A stretch of DNA of 64,000 bases. Origin: Deltaproteobacteria bacterium (GTDB lineage: Bacteria > Desulfobacterota > Syntrophia > Syntrophales > UBA5619). The notes beneath the pieces were generated by a model. That model worked only from the letters and a program-made list of their open reading frames with translations. It was not told where the DNA came from and did not search any database. A program made the translations under genes and the position numbers. The stretch covers positions 1 through 64,000 of the forward strand of contig JAJFTY010000011.1 in NCBI GenBank assembly GCA_021372695.1. Direction: 5' to 3'. This document shows positions 32,612 through 40,781 of the stretch, piece after piece (positions within the stretch are counted from its first letter, which is position 1; every line of letters begins with the position of its first letter).

Positions 32612-34300
32612 TCATGTGCTGGTCTTGATGATCTGCGGGGTGATGAACATGAGGATCTCCCGCGTTGTCTTCTCTTTGGTCTCGGTCTTGAACAGCCATC
32701 CGAGCAGAGGGATGTCGGCGAAGAAGGGGACCCCCTCCTGTCCGATCGTTTCGGTGGTCTTGTAGATTCCCCCGACGACGATGGTGTCGCCGTCCTTGAT
32801 GACGACTCTGGCGTTGACGCCGCTGCTGTTGATGGCCGGGTTGCCCTCGACGATGAGGGATTCGTCGACGTCCTTGTTGGTCGCCTCGATCTCCAGGGAG
32901 ATCCGGTCCTCATCTGCGGGGTTGGGCTTCGGGGTGATCTTCGGCGTGACGATGAGGCGGAGGTCGGCATCCTCGTAGCGGACCGTGGCCGGGTTCGTGG
33001 TGGTGGCCGGCGTGACCACGGGGATCCTCTTCCCCTGCCAGATCGTCGCCTTTTCGTTTTCCAGCGTCGTGACCTTAGGCGAGGAGATGATCTTGCCGTC
33101 GCCCTTCGATTCCGCAGCCGCAAGCCTGGCATCCAGAATCAGCCTGCTGGTCCCGAGGACCAGACCCAGAGCGGGCGTGGTCAGCACGCCTGCACTGGGG
33201 AAGTTCACGACAGCGCTGCTCCCGGTGAGGCCGATGCCGTTTCCGCCGGGAATGGCCCTCAGCGTGCCTGAGGCGCTGTTGCCGAAGGCGGCGCCATAGT
33301 CAACGCCTCCCACACTCCCCTGATAACCGGCGCCCCAGCGGATCCCGAGTTCACGGGAGAAGTTCGTGCTCACCTCGACGATCTTCGCCTCGATCACGAT
33401 CTGCTTGAGTTTGCCCTGTTCGACGTTCTGCTTCTGCACCCGTATCTTCCTCTCATCCTCGGCCTTCAGCGCCGCCGCCTCGGCAGCGAGGCGGTCGGCC
33501 TCCTCCTTCTTCTTCCGGTCGAGAGTGACCACCGTGATGATGTCCCCCTCGCGCCGCTGGTCGAGCCCCTTCAGATCCAGAATGGTTCGGAAGGCCTGCT
33601 CCCAAGGCACGTCCTTCATGTGGAGGGTCACGTTTCCCTTGACGTCATCGCCGGAGACGATGCTGACCTTCCCCTGTTCGGCGAGCAGGCGGAACACCGC
33701 CTTGATATCGGCCTCCTGGACGTCGAGGAAGATCCTGGGGCCGCCTTCGTATTTCTTCCCGGCGCCGGCCGCGGCCTTTGCCGCTTCCGCAGAGGCCGCC
33801 GGCTGCGCCGATTCAAGCGCTACTGCCGGAGTCGCCCTGGCGGCGGGCTCTGCGGCTGCGGGAAGGGAGGTGACATTAAAATCGATGAGGATGTTCATCC
33901 CCTCCTGCCGGACGCTGTAGGGAACCTTCTTTCTCAGATCGATCTGCGCGATCACCCAGGAACGGCCATCGGTCGATTTCTGGACCGGCGTCACCTGGAT
34001 GATGTTGGCCATGGCCGGATCGCTGAGAGGGCGGCGGAGGCCTTCCAGAACGGCGATATTCTCCATGCGCACCCAGACCGCATTGCCGGGCTGATTTTCG
34101 ACCGTCACGCCGGAGAGCTTCGTCACCGCCAGGGTGACCCGTTCCTTTCCCGCCTGCTTCTCGAAGGTAACGTTTTCCAGATAGCCTTCATTGGCGGTCA
34201 TCTCCGGCGTCGCAGCCGCCGCCTCGCCCACAGGCGAAAGGATTGCCGGCACGATGGTCATGAATACAACAAGCACTGCCCGCTCTATTGCCCGTCTCAT
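32612..34300 (-). CDS. pilQ: Type IV pilus secretin PilQ
   Basis: A 562-residue outer-membrane channel through which the pilus passes. After a signal peptide (about 1-28) comes an AMIN domain (VTLAVTKLSGVTVEN, GMNILIDFNV), an Ala-rich linker, an STN-like domain (DVQEADIKAVFRLLAEQGKV), a long charged helix (RKKKEEADRLAAEAAALKAEDE), and the secretin core (IIEAKIVEVSTNFSRELGIRWG, GKIISSPKVTTLENEKATIW, GGIYKTTETI, GVPFFADIPLLGWLFKTETK). It is shorter than most PilQ (about 700-900), with only one AMIN domain seen. The start overlaps the pilP stop as ATGA. Confidence 0.92.
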   Translation of the reverse strand: MRRAIERAVLVVFMTIVPAILSPVGEAAAATPEMTANEGYLENVTFEKQAGKERVTLAVTKLSGVTVENQPGNAVWVRMENIAVLEGLRRPLSDPAMANIIQVTPVQKSTDGRSWVIAQIDLRKKVPYSVRQEGMNILIDFNVTSLPAAAEPAARATPAVALESAQPAASAEAAKAAAGAGKKYEGGPRIFLDVQEADIKAVFRLLAEQGKVSIVSGDDVKGNVTLHMKDVPWEQAFRTILDLKGLDQRREGDIITVVTLDRKKKEEADRLAAEAAALKAEDERKIRVQKQNVEQGKLKQIVIEAKIVEVSTNFSRELGIRWGAGYQGSVGGVDYGAAFGNSASGTLRAIPGGNGIGLTGSSAVVNFPSAGVLTTPALGLVLGTSRLILDARLAAAESKGDGKIISSPKVTTLENEKATIWQGKRIPVVTPATTTNPATVRYEDADLRLIVTPKITPKPNPADEDRISLEIEATNKDVDESLIVEGNPAINSSGVNARVVIKDGDTIVVGGIYKTTETIGQEGVPFFADIPLLGWLFKTETKEKTTREILMFITPQIIKTST

Positions 34301-34860
34301 GGCTTTCCCTCTTCATCCTTGTGTAGCATCATGGTCACGCGTCTGATCTTCGCCCTTTTGGCCTGTTTGTCGGTCTTCTCCTCCACGATCACACGATCGG
34401 GCAGGATGGCCGCCACGCGGCCGTCGTTCAGGCCGATGAAAGTCCCGACAAAAAGGGGATAGTATCTCTTCGCAGTGCCGTCCTCGACGATCGCCACACA
34501 TTTCTTTTGATCGCCGGCGATCCCGACGAGGCGGTACTGCCCGGTTTCCAACTTTTGCAGCGGAGAGATCGGTCCGGTCTCCACCACTGCCTTCTTTTTC
34601 ACCTCTTGCTGCTTCTGCGTCTTCACGGCGAGATCGGTTTCCATGAATGGCTTGAACGGATCCGTTTTCCCGGCCGGCTGATAGCTGTAGGCCGGCGCGG
34701 CCATGACGGCCGCGGCGGGCACCGGCTTTCCCGAGAGGATATCGGAGCCGCCCGCCTGGGGAGAGGTTTTCGAATCCGCGGCCCGAATTCCGGTCCCCCC
34801 CACCAGCAGAAGGACCATGATGCCGCCCGTCACAACGGATATGAAATGCCGTCTCATCAT
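34297..34860 (-). CDS. pilP: Type IV pilus assembly lipoprotein-like PilP
   Basis: A 187-residue periplasmic link between the inner-membrane PilMNO complex and PilQ. It has an N-terminal membrane segment (FISVVTGGIMVLLLVGGTG), a disordered stretch ending in KTDPFKPF, and the PilP fold: SPLQKLETGQYRLVGIAGDQ, YPLFVGTFIGLNDGRVAAIL, DRVIVEEK. No lipobox Cys is seen, so it may be anchored by the helix instead. ATG 34860 overlaps the pilO stop as ATGA; the frame upstream lies inside pilO. Confidence 0.9.
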   Translation of the reverse strand: MMRRHFISVVTGGIMVLLLVGGTGIRAADSKTSPQAGGSDILSGKPVPAAAVMAAPAYSYQPAGKTDPFKPFMETDLAVKTQKQQEVKKKAVVETGPISPLQKLETGQYRLVGIAGDQKKCVAIVEDGTAKRYYPLFVGTFIGLNDGRVAAILPDRVIVEEKTDKQAKRAKIRRVTMMLHKDEEGKP

Positions 34861-35543
34861 GTTTTCTTGTCCACAAACATGTAGGTTTTGATGATGCAGG
34901 AGGTGCGGATGATCCACCCCTTGCCCTTCACGTTCTTGGCCTCTCCCATCGTGATATCTTCGACATTGACGATCCGGGGCAGTTTGGCGACCTTGGCGTA
35001 GAAGGAAACCGTATTGTGGAAACTGCCGGCAATCTGCACCTTGATGGGGATCTCATCATAGAACTTTTCCGGCACGGCCGCTTTTGCCGCTGCGGCCTTG
35101 GCATCCGCCGGTTTGGCAGCCTGCGCCTTGGCGTCCGCAGGCTTCGGGGCTGTGCCCGGCTTCGGTTCCGGCAACTTCGGTTCCGGCGGCTTCGGTTCGA
35201 ACAGCAGGAAATTCACGCCGGCCTCTTCACCGGAGAGGACCACCGAGGCGAGAAGTCCGGCGATCTCACGCGAATTGGGGAGCTTCATGAGGGCCAGTTT
35301 GAAGGATTCACGCAGCACGTTGACCTCCCGCATATACCGGTCGAGCTGCGCCACCACTTTTTGCTTTTCAACGATCTGCCGATCCAGATCCGTCAGTTTG
35401 GCGGAGAGAGCGGTCTGCTTCGTCACAATGGCCTGGAAGAAGAACATGTAATAAAAGTAGCCCAGGAGCAGGCAGATCCCGACCACGATCAGCGCCTTCA
35501 TCTTGAGGGAGAGTTTTCTCAGGTCATCGAGGTTGATGTCCAT
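34857..35543 (-). CDS. pilO: Type IV pilus assembly protein PilO
   Basis: A 228-residue bitopic inner-membrane protein. A short cytoplasmic start is followed by one helix (ALIVVGICLLLGYFYYMFFF), a coiled coil (LSAKLTDLDRQIVEKQKVVAQL) and the ferredoxin-like periplasmic domain (IPIKVQIAGSFHNTVSFYAK, VNVEDITMGEAK). A repetitive Pro/Lys/Ala insert (KPPEPKLPEPKPGTAPKPAD, then KAQAAKPADAKAAAAKAAVP) at about 115-150 is unusual for the family. It pairs with PilN to form the alignment complex. Four bases separate it from pilN. Confidence 0.9.
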   Translation of the reverse strand: MDINLDDLRKLSLKMKALIVVGICLLLGYFYYMFFFQAIVTKQTALSAKLTDLDRQIVEKQKVVAQLDRYMREVNVLRESFKLALMKLPNSREIAGLLASVVLSGEEAGVNFLLFEPKPPEPKLPEPKPGTAPKPADAKAQAAKPADAKAAAAKAAVPEKFYDEIPIKVQIAGSFHNTVSFYAKVAKLPRIVNVEDITMGEAKNVKGKGWIIRTSCIIKTYMFVDKKT

Positions 35544-35546
35544 AGG

Positions 35547-36095
35547 CTATATCCCTTTTTTCAGAACACAGGTCAGGATGAATTGCTGCAGCTTCACGCC
35601 GGCCACCTCTTTTTCGCGGGCGACCACCAGGTCCACCGATTGGACGAAATCCGCCTTCTCGATGTTCTTCATGAAGCGCGCTACCGTTCCGTTGTCTTTG
35701 GCCATCCCCTCGATGCGCAGTTCCTGTGCCGTCTGAGTGACCTTTTCCAGCCACGCCTCTTTCGACGGAACCAGAAGATTCAGCTCATCGAGCATGTGCA
35801 CCGGGAAGAGGCGATTGGTTTCGAGGGTGTTGATCACCCCCAATTTCTGCTCCAATTCCCGTTTGTCTCTCTTGAACCCTTCGATATCGCCGACTTTTTT
35901 GTTCAATACGACCAGTTTGGCTTCCGCATCCTTGATCTTCGCCTCCATGTCGCCGATGCTCATGGTGAAAAAGAGATGCACGAAGAGGATGAGCAGCAGG
36001 AACACCACCACCGCACCGGCGAGGGCGAGGATCTGGTATTGCAGATTTTCCTTCTTGGCCTTTTCCCTATACGGAAGCAGGTTGATTCGAATCAT
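35547..36095 (-). CDS. pilN: Type IV pilus assembly protein PilN
   Basis: A 182-residue bitopic protein starting MIRINLLPYREKAKKEN, the conserved segment that docks on PilM. A membrane helix (LALAGAVVVFLLLILFVHLFF) is followed by a coiled coil (MEAKIKDAEAKLVVLNKKVG) and a periplasmic domain (FPVHMLDELNLLVPSKEAWL, LRIEGMAKDNGTVARFMKNI). It forms a heterodimer with PilO. Length and layout match the family. Confidence 0.92.
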   Translation of the reverse strand: MIRINLLPYREKAKKENLQYQILALAGAVVVFLLLILFVHLFFTMSIGDMEAKIKDAEAKLVVLNKKVGDIEGFKRDKRELEQKLGVINTLETNRLFPVHMLDELNLLVPSKEAWLEKVTQTAQELRIEGMAKDNGTVARFMKNIEKADFVQSVDLVVAREKEVAGVKLQQFILTCVLKKGI

Positions 36096-36135
36096 GGGTG
36101 TGCTCTCATTAATCGGTCAAGGAACGCAGCCGCCA

Positions 36136-37215
36136 TCACTGATCGCCTATCTTGCGCAAGGCCAGCCCAACACCGACGGCGGCAATGGGACCGACACTCT
36201 CCGCCTCCTCCGGTTTGAGAACCTTGCTGTTCAATTGGATCTTCTTGAACGGATTGATGATCTCCGTCTCGATCCCGAGACGATGGCCCAGATCGGCGAC
36301 GATGCCGGGGATCAGGGCGCCGCCGCCGGAGAGCAGAACTTTGCTGATGTTTTCCGCGCCGAAGGTGGAGCGGAAATATTCCACCGAGCGCTCGATCTCG
36401 GAGCAGATCGGATCGGCATACGCGATCAGCCCGTCACGGAATGCCACCCTGGCCTGTTCGTCGTCGCCGATCCCTTCGATCTTGGCCCTTTCCGCCTCTT
36501 CAAACGGCACGCCGAGATTTGCCGCCAATGCCTCGGTCACGGAATTGCCGCCCAGGGTGAAATCCCGCGTGAAGATCGAAGACCCGCCCTTGAGCGCATT
36601 GAGGTTGGTGATGCTGGCCCCGATGTTGATCAGAACGGCCACATCGTTTTCGTCGAAGTCGTAGTTCTCCTCATACATCGTTTCCAGGGCGAAGGAATCG
36701 ACATCCATGATGGTCGGGATCAGCCCCGCCGCTTCGATGGCCTCGGTATAGCCCTCGATGATCTCTTTCTTGGCCGCGACGATGAGGACTTCCATCTGGC
36801 TCGGATTGTAGGGATTTTCCCCAAGGATCTGGAAATCGTAGTCGACGGTTGCCATGTCGTCGAAGGGCAGATACTTCCCGGCCTCATCGTGGATGAGCCC
36901 CCGGAGTTCCTCTTCGCCCATCTGCGCGAAGGTCGCCTTCTTCACGATCACGGCATGTCCGGAGATGGAGGTGACGACCCGTTTTCGTTTGCAGCCGGAC
37001 TCCTTGTAGAGTTCCTCGATGGTTGCCGTCAGGGCTTCCGGCTCCGCCACGGCGCCGTCTACGATGACCCCCTTGGCCGTGGGGATCTGGGCAAAGCGGC
37101 CGAGGATGAGGCCCTTCGGGGTGTCCTGTATCTCCGCAAGCTTGATGGAACTGGAGCCGATGTCCAGTCCGGCAAGCTGTTTCCCCGCTGCGAACAAGCC
37201 CTTGATATCGAACAT
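36136..37215 (-). CDS. pilM: Type IV pilus assembly ATPase-fold protein PilM
   Basis: A 359-residue actin-like protein on the cytoplasmic face. LAGLDIGSSSIKLAEIQDT is the phosphate-1 loop; VDYDFQILGENP, VLINIGASITNLNALKGGSSIFTRDF (phosphate 2) and VLLSGGGALIPGI (adenosine site) follow in FtsA/MreB-like order. It binds ATP and the PilN N-terminus. It is the first pil gene here, with ftsB 56 bases upstream on the same strand. Confidence 0.94.
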   Translation of the reverse strand: MFDIKGLFAAGKQLAGLDIGSSSIKLAEIQDTPKGLILGRFAQIPTAKGVIVDGAVAEPEALTATIEELYKESGCKRKRVVTSISGHAVIVKKATFAQMGEEELRGLIHDEAGKYLPFDDMATVDYDFQILGENPYNPSQMEVLIVAAKKEIIEGYTEAIEAAGLIPTIMDVDSFALETMYEENYDFDENDVAVLINIGASITNLNALKGGSSIFTRDFTLGGNSVTEALAANLGVPFEEAERAKIEGIGDDEQARVAFRDGLIAYADPICSEIERSVEYFRSTFGAENISKVLLSGGGALIPGIVADLGHRLGIETEIINPFKKIQLNSKVLKPEEAESVGPIAAVGVGLALRKIGDQ

Positions 37216-37271
37216 GCAGTCACCGTCTCATGATAAAAGGTACGGCCCCGCTTCGAACGGCAGCCGCAGTC

Positions 37272-37538
37272 CTATTGCGCCGTGCTGTAAACCAGATCCC
37301 CCTTCTTGACCATACCCAATTCACTTCGGGCAATCATCTCGACGTAGGAAAGGTTTTCCCTCAACAGAGAGATGTTTTTCTTCAGGGCAATGTTCTCGAG
37401 AGTCATTTCGTGATTGATTTTCTTGAGGGCCATCATTTTTCCCCGCATGCGGTAGTTGTCGATGAGGCCTCGGTCCCCGAACGTGATGAGGCCGCCCATG
37501 ATCAGGACGAAGACGACGAGATATCTTCCCACCTTCAT
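37272..37538 (-). CDS. ftsB: FtsB/DivIC-like septum formation initiator
   Basis: An 88-residue bitopic protein: membrane helix (YLVVFVLIMGGLITFG), then a coiled coil (MRGKMMALKKINHEMTLENIALKKNISLLREN) and the family end YVEMIARSELGMVKKGDLVY. FtsB helps recruit cell division proteins at the septum. ATG 37538 has AGAGG 10 bases upstream; a TTG further up is less likely. It leads the pilMNOPQ run, so division and pilus genes may share a promoter (37592-37620). Confidence 0.87.
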   Translation of the reverse strand: MKVGRYLVVFVLIMGGLITFGDRGLIDNYRMRGKMMALKKINHEMTLENIALKKNISLLRENLSYVEMIARSELGMVKKGDLVYSTAQ

Positions 37539-37591
37539 GCCGATGATACCTCTCACCAAATCCCTGGACGCTTCCGGAGTACGATGGTGTG

Positions 37592-37620
37592 GATATATAT
37601 AAAAAAAACACTGCGTGCAA
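37592..37620 (-). promoter_or_regulatory. Likely sigma-70 promoter of ftsB-pilMNOPQ
   Basis: On the reverse strand TTGCAC (37615-37620), a 17-base T-rich spacer, then TATATC (37592-37597). The predicted start is about 45-50 bases before the ftsB ATG. Confidence 0.6.
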
Positions 37621-37880
37621 GGCCTAATTACGCCGATCTTCCGCGTCCAGACCTCCGCGCCCGGTGGAAATCCGGGCGTTGCAGCCCATCAATAATGATA
37701 AATGACTCAATTGTCAAGGGAAATCACGAACAGGCAGTGAACCACTTCACATTTTCGGTCAGATACCGACCGGCGGGCGGGACGGATCGTGCTTCCCGGA
37801 AGCGATCTGGGGCCGCAGATTCCGGTGATCAGGCGCCTCGGAAGGCCGATCGGAGGATCGGCCGAACGCGGTGCGGCATA
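37621..37880. other. Intergenic stretch between ftsB and the DUF39 gene
   Basis: No protein-like frame. At 37844-37863 there is a perfect hairpin GGCCGATC-GGAG-GATCGGCC, 17 bases after the DUF39 stop; it may be the terminator or 3' end of the long translation operon though it lacks a T-run. Confidence 0.5.
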
Positions 37881-39056
37881 TCACGGAGAAACAGTCGGGA
37901 GAAGCTGTTGAGGTTCGCCCAGCAGGAAATCCCCCCGTTCGATCCACTCCTTGAGGATGTTGGCGATCTCCCGCGCCTTGAAGTAACTCGACAGCGGCGC
38001 AGTGGAGATCTTCTGCCCGTTGAGCGCGATCGTTCCGCTCCGCAGCTCCCCGTAACTGACTTCTCCCAGACTCTTGGCCACGCCCTTGGGATAATCCATG
38101 CTGTAGTCGTAGACCTGCGTGAAGATCTCCTCATCCGTGACCGCCGTAAAGCGGGCCATCTCCTCGTTCAGCACCGGTATGGGGATGCCGATCCCGACAT
38201 ACAGGGAGACGCCGTAGCCCAGGATGCTTGCGCCGGACAGCCACTCCGGGCTCATCTCCTTGAGGTTGCCGATCGTGGCGATCGTCCCTGATCCCTCCCG
38301 CGGGACCCCGTTTTTGCCCCGGCGGGCGTTGGGGTTGTGCTGCGTTCCCGGCCAGGCCACGAAGCCCTGGGCGCCGCCCAGGAAGATCCGGGTCCCGACG
38401 CCGATTGTCTTGTAATAGGGATCGTTCAGCAGCGGGCTCAGCTGGCCGGATGTCGCATAATTGGCGTTGGCCATCCGCGGCCGAAGCATTCCCATGTAGG
38501 TGTAGATGGTCTTGTCCGAGACGTTGACCGCGCAATTGTAGTTCTGATAGGCGTTGCGCGGGTTGAAGAGGATCGCATCCCGGAGATCCTGAAGGGTGAT
38601 GTTCCGTTCGTGCCTTCTGGCCGGGTAACAGTCGGTGCCGTAGCTTTCCGCCCTGAGCCGGATCACGTTCCCCGCGACCAGGTCCTGCAGCACGTGACCG
38701 CCGCCGTAATTGAACTCGCCCGGATAGACGCTGTTGAGCGGGTCTTCCTCGACGACCTCCGTGGCACCGAGATAGCAGTCCACCGCGGCGACGCCGGCAT
38801 AGGCCGGCACGTCATTGAACCAGACCTTCGAGGCGCGGATCTTCGGGGAGGTATGGCCGAAATTCAGAAAGGCGCCCGAGGAGCACATCGGACTGAACGT
38901 GCCCGTGGTCACCACGTCCACCTTCCTGGCCGCCTCTACCTCTCCGTGCCGCTCCACAACGTCGATCATCTCCTCGGCGGTCACGACGACGGCCTTCCCC
39001 TGACGGATCTTCTCGTTGATCTCCCGAAAAGTCTTGTTGACCCGATATTTTTTCAT
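37881..39056 (-). CDS. Homocysteine biosynthesis protein (DUF39, aspartate-semialdehyde sulfur incorporation)
   Basis: A 391-residue protein of the DUF39/HcyBio family: TFREINEKIRQGKAVVVTAEEM, TTGTFSPMCSSGAFLNFGH, VPAYAGVAAVDCYLGATE, GGGHVLQDLVAGN, IFLGGAQGFVAWPGTQHNP and LKEMSPEWLSGASILGYG. In methanogens the family (MA1821 type) makes homocysteine from aspartate semialdehyde and sulfide together with a ferredoxin-like partner. Cys in SPMCSSG is a likely catalytic residue. The partner gene is not adjacent. ATG 39056 is used; no strong ribosome site. It ends the translation operon, 11 bases after dut. Confidence 0.88.
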   Translation of the reverse strand: MKKYRVNKTFREINEKIRQGKAVVVTAEEMIDVVERHGEVEAARKVDVVTTGTFSPMCSSGAFLNFGHTSPKIRASKVWFNDVPAYAGVAAVDCYLGATEVVEEDPLNSVYPGEFNYGGGHVLQDLVAGNVIRLRAESYGTDCYPARRHERNITLQDLRDAILFNPRNAYQNYNCAVNVSDKTIYTYMGMLRPRMANANYATSGQLSPLLNDPYYKTIGVGTRIFLGGAQGFVAWPGTQHNPNARRGKNGVPREGSGTIATIGNLKEMSPEWLSGASILGYGVSLYVGIGIPIPVLNEEMARFTAVTDEEIFTQVYDYSMDYPKGVAKSLGEVSYGELRSGTIALNGQKISTAPLSSYFKAREIANILKEWIERGDFLLGEPQQLLPTVSP

Positions 39057-39067
39057 GCGGCACCCAT

Positions 39068-39517
39068 TCAGTCCGTATGGCCGAACCCCCCGTTGCCCCT
39101 CTCCGTGCCGGGCAGCTCTCCGCAAGCGGCCCAGGCAACGCGGCAAACGCGATGCACCACCATTTGTGCGATGCGGTCGCCCCGCCGCACGACAAAGGGC
39201 TCCGTCCCGTGGTTGATCAGGATCACGCCGACCTCGCCGCGGTAATCCGCGTCGATCGTTCCCGGGGCGTTGACCAGCGTCACGCCGAATTTCAAGGCCA
39301 GTCCGCTCCGGGGCCGTACTTCGGCCTCATAACCCACGGGCAGGGCCACCTCAACCCCCGTCGGGATCAGACTCCTCTCGCCGGGGAGGAGCGTGGTCGG
39401 CTTGGCCACCGCAGCGAACAGATCCATCCCCGCCGCCTGGGCTGTCATGTAGGAGGGGAGGGGCAGATCGTCCGTTCCCGGCACTCTCCGGACGGATACG
39501 CGGACTTCTTCTATCAC
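39068..39517 (-). CDS. dut: dUTP diphosphatase
   Basis: A 149-residue trimeric dUTPase that hydrolyses dUTP to dUMP. All five motifs are present: [36 protein letters not shown] with the catalytic Asp, RGDRIAQMV and [11 protein letters not shown]. The start is GTG 39517 ([12 protein letters not shown]), giving the usual length; the longer frame runs into the peptidase gene. It lies 22 bases after the M16 peptidase stop in the operon. Confidence 0.94.
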   Translation of the reverse strand: MIEEVRVSVRRVPGTDDLPLPSYMTAQAAGMDLFAAVAKPTTLLPGERSLIPTGVEVALPVGYEAEVRPRSGLALKFGVTLVNAPGTIDADYRGEVGVILINHGTEPFVVRRGDRIAQMVVHRVCRVAWAACGELPGTERGNGGFGHTD

Positions 39518-39539
39518 AACCAACCCCGTTTGAGAATGG

Positions 39540-40781
39540 TCAAAACGCCAAGTCTTCCTCTGAAACCGGACCGATCGCGGCAACCGTCAGGGCCTCCGGC
39601 CGGAACATCCGCGCCGCAAGTTCGCGGATCTCCTCCCGCCCGACCGCATCGATCCGTTTGATGATCTCCTCGGGCGTCATCTGCCTTCCGAAGTAAATCT
39701 CGTTCTTCGCGAGCGAGGTCATACGATGGTCCGTGCTCTCCATACCGAGCAGAAAATTCCCCTTGAGCAGTTCCTTGGCCGACTTCAGCTCTTTTTCCGT
39801 CAGCAGCTCTGCCGAGGCGCGCTCCAGCCCTGCCCGGATGAGCCCCAGCACTTCTCGGACACGGGCACCGTCGGTCCCCGCGTAGACGCCGAACATGCCG
39901 GCATCCCGATAGGGGGAGAGATAGGAGCCGACATCGTAGGCCAGGCCCCGCTTCTCCCGGATCTCCTGAAAAAGCCGGGAACTCATGCTCCCGCCCAGAA
40001 CGGCATTGAGCAGAAACGCCGCGTGACGCTCCGGGCTCGTGGCCGAAGGGGAGGGAGCTCCGACGATCAGATGCGCCTGCTCCAGTTCCTTCTGGAGAAC
40101 CGCCCTTCCGGGCGTGGCCGCAGGAACCTCCGCCGATCCGGCAGGGGGGCTCAGGGCAGCCGATCCGAAGGATTTCCGGACCAGTTCCACGAACCGTTCG
40201 TGGTCGAGATTTCCGGCTGCGGTGAGAACGAGGTTGCCTCCCCCGTAATGGCTCCGGTAAGAGCCGAAGAGATCATCGCGGCGGAACGCTTCCACGCTCT
40301 CCCTCGTGCCCAGGATCGGGAGGCCGAGGGAGCCTCCTTTCCAGAAGAGCGCGTCGAAGAAATCGTGGATGTGGTCATCGGGGGTGTCTTCGACCATCCG
40401 GATCTCCTGGAGGATCACCGACCGTTCCCGGTCGATCTCCTCTTCGGCGAAACGCGAGCCCGTGAAGATATCGGCCAGGAGATCGACGGCCATCTCCAGA
40501 TGGTAATCCGGAATCTTGATGTAAAAGGAGGTGAGTTCTTTGCCCGTGGCGGCGTTCATGACCCCGCCGACGGAATCGACGGCAGAGGCGATATCGAAGG
40601 CGGAGCGGCGCTCCGTCCCCTTGAACAGCATGTGTTCGATGAAGTGGGCCATCCCGCTGGTCAGGCAATCTTCCCGGCGGGAGCCCCCTTCCACCCAGGC
40701 TCCGATGGAGATCGACCGGACATGGTCGATCTCCTCGGAAAGGACCCGGATACCGTTATCTAAAATGGTCCTACTGACCAT
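39540..40781 (-). CDS. M16 family zinc peptidase (processing-peptidase type)
   Basis: A 413-residue inverzincin: the inverted zinc motif HFIEH at residues 46-50 (HxxEH), a distal Glu in [19 protein letters not shown], and the second half with [23 protein letters not shown], a family signature. It is the YmxG/MPP-beta type often found right after pnp; natural substrates in bacteria are unknown. The start ATG overlaps the pnp end by 11 bases, so translation is coupled. Confidence 0.92.
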   Translation of the reverse strand: MVSRTILDNGIRVLSEEIDHVRSISIGAWVEGGSRREDCLTSGMAHFIEHMLFKGTERRSAFDIASAVDSVGGVMNAATGKELTSFYIKIPDYHLEMAVDLLADIFTGSRFAEEEIDRERSVILQEIRMVEDTPDDHIHDFFDALFWKGGSLGLPILGTRESVEAFRRDDLFGSYRSHYGGGNLVLTAAGNLDHERFVELVRKSFGSAALSPPAGSAEVPAATPGRAVLQKELEQAHLIVGAPSPSATSPERHAAFLLNAVLGGSMSSRLFQEIREKRGLAYDVGSYLSPYRDAGMFGVYAGTDGARVREVLGLIRAGLERASAELLTEKELKSAKELLKGNFLLGMESTDHRMTSLAKNEIYFGRQMTPEEIIKRIDAVGREEIRELAARMFRPEALTVAAIGPVSEEDLAF

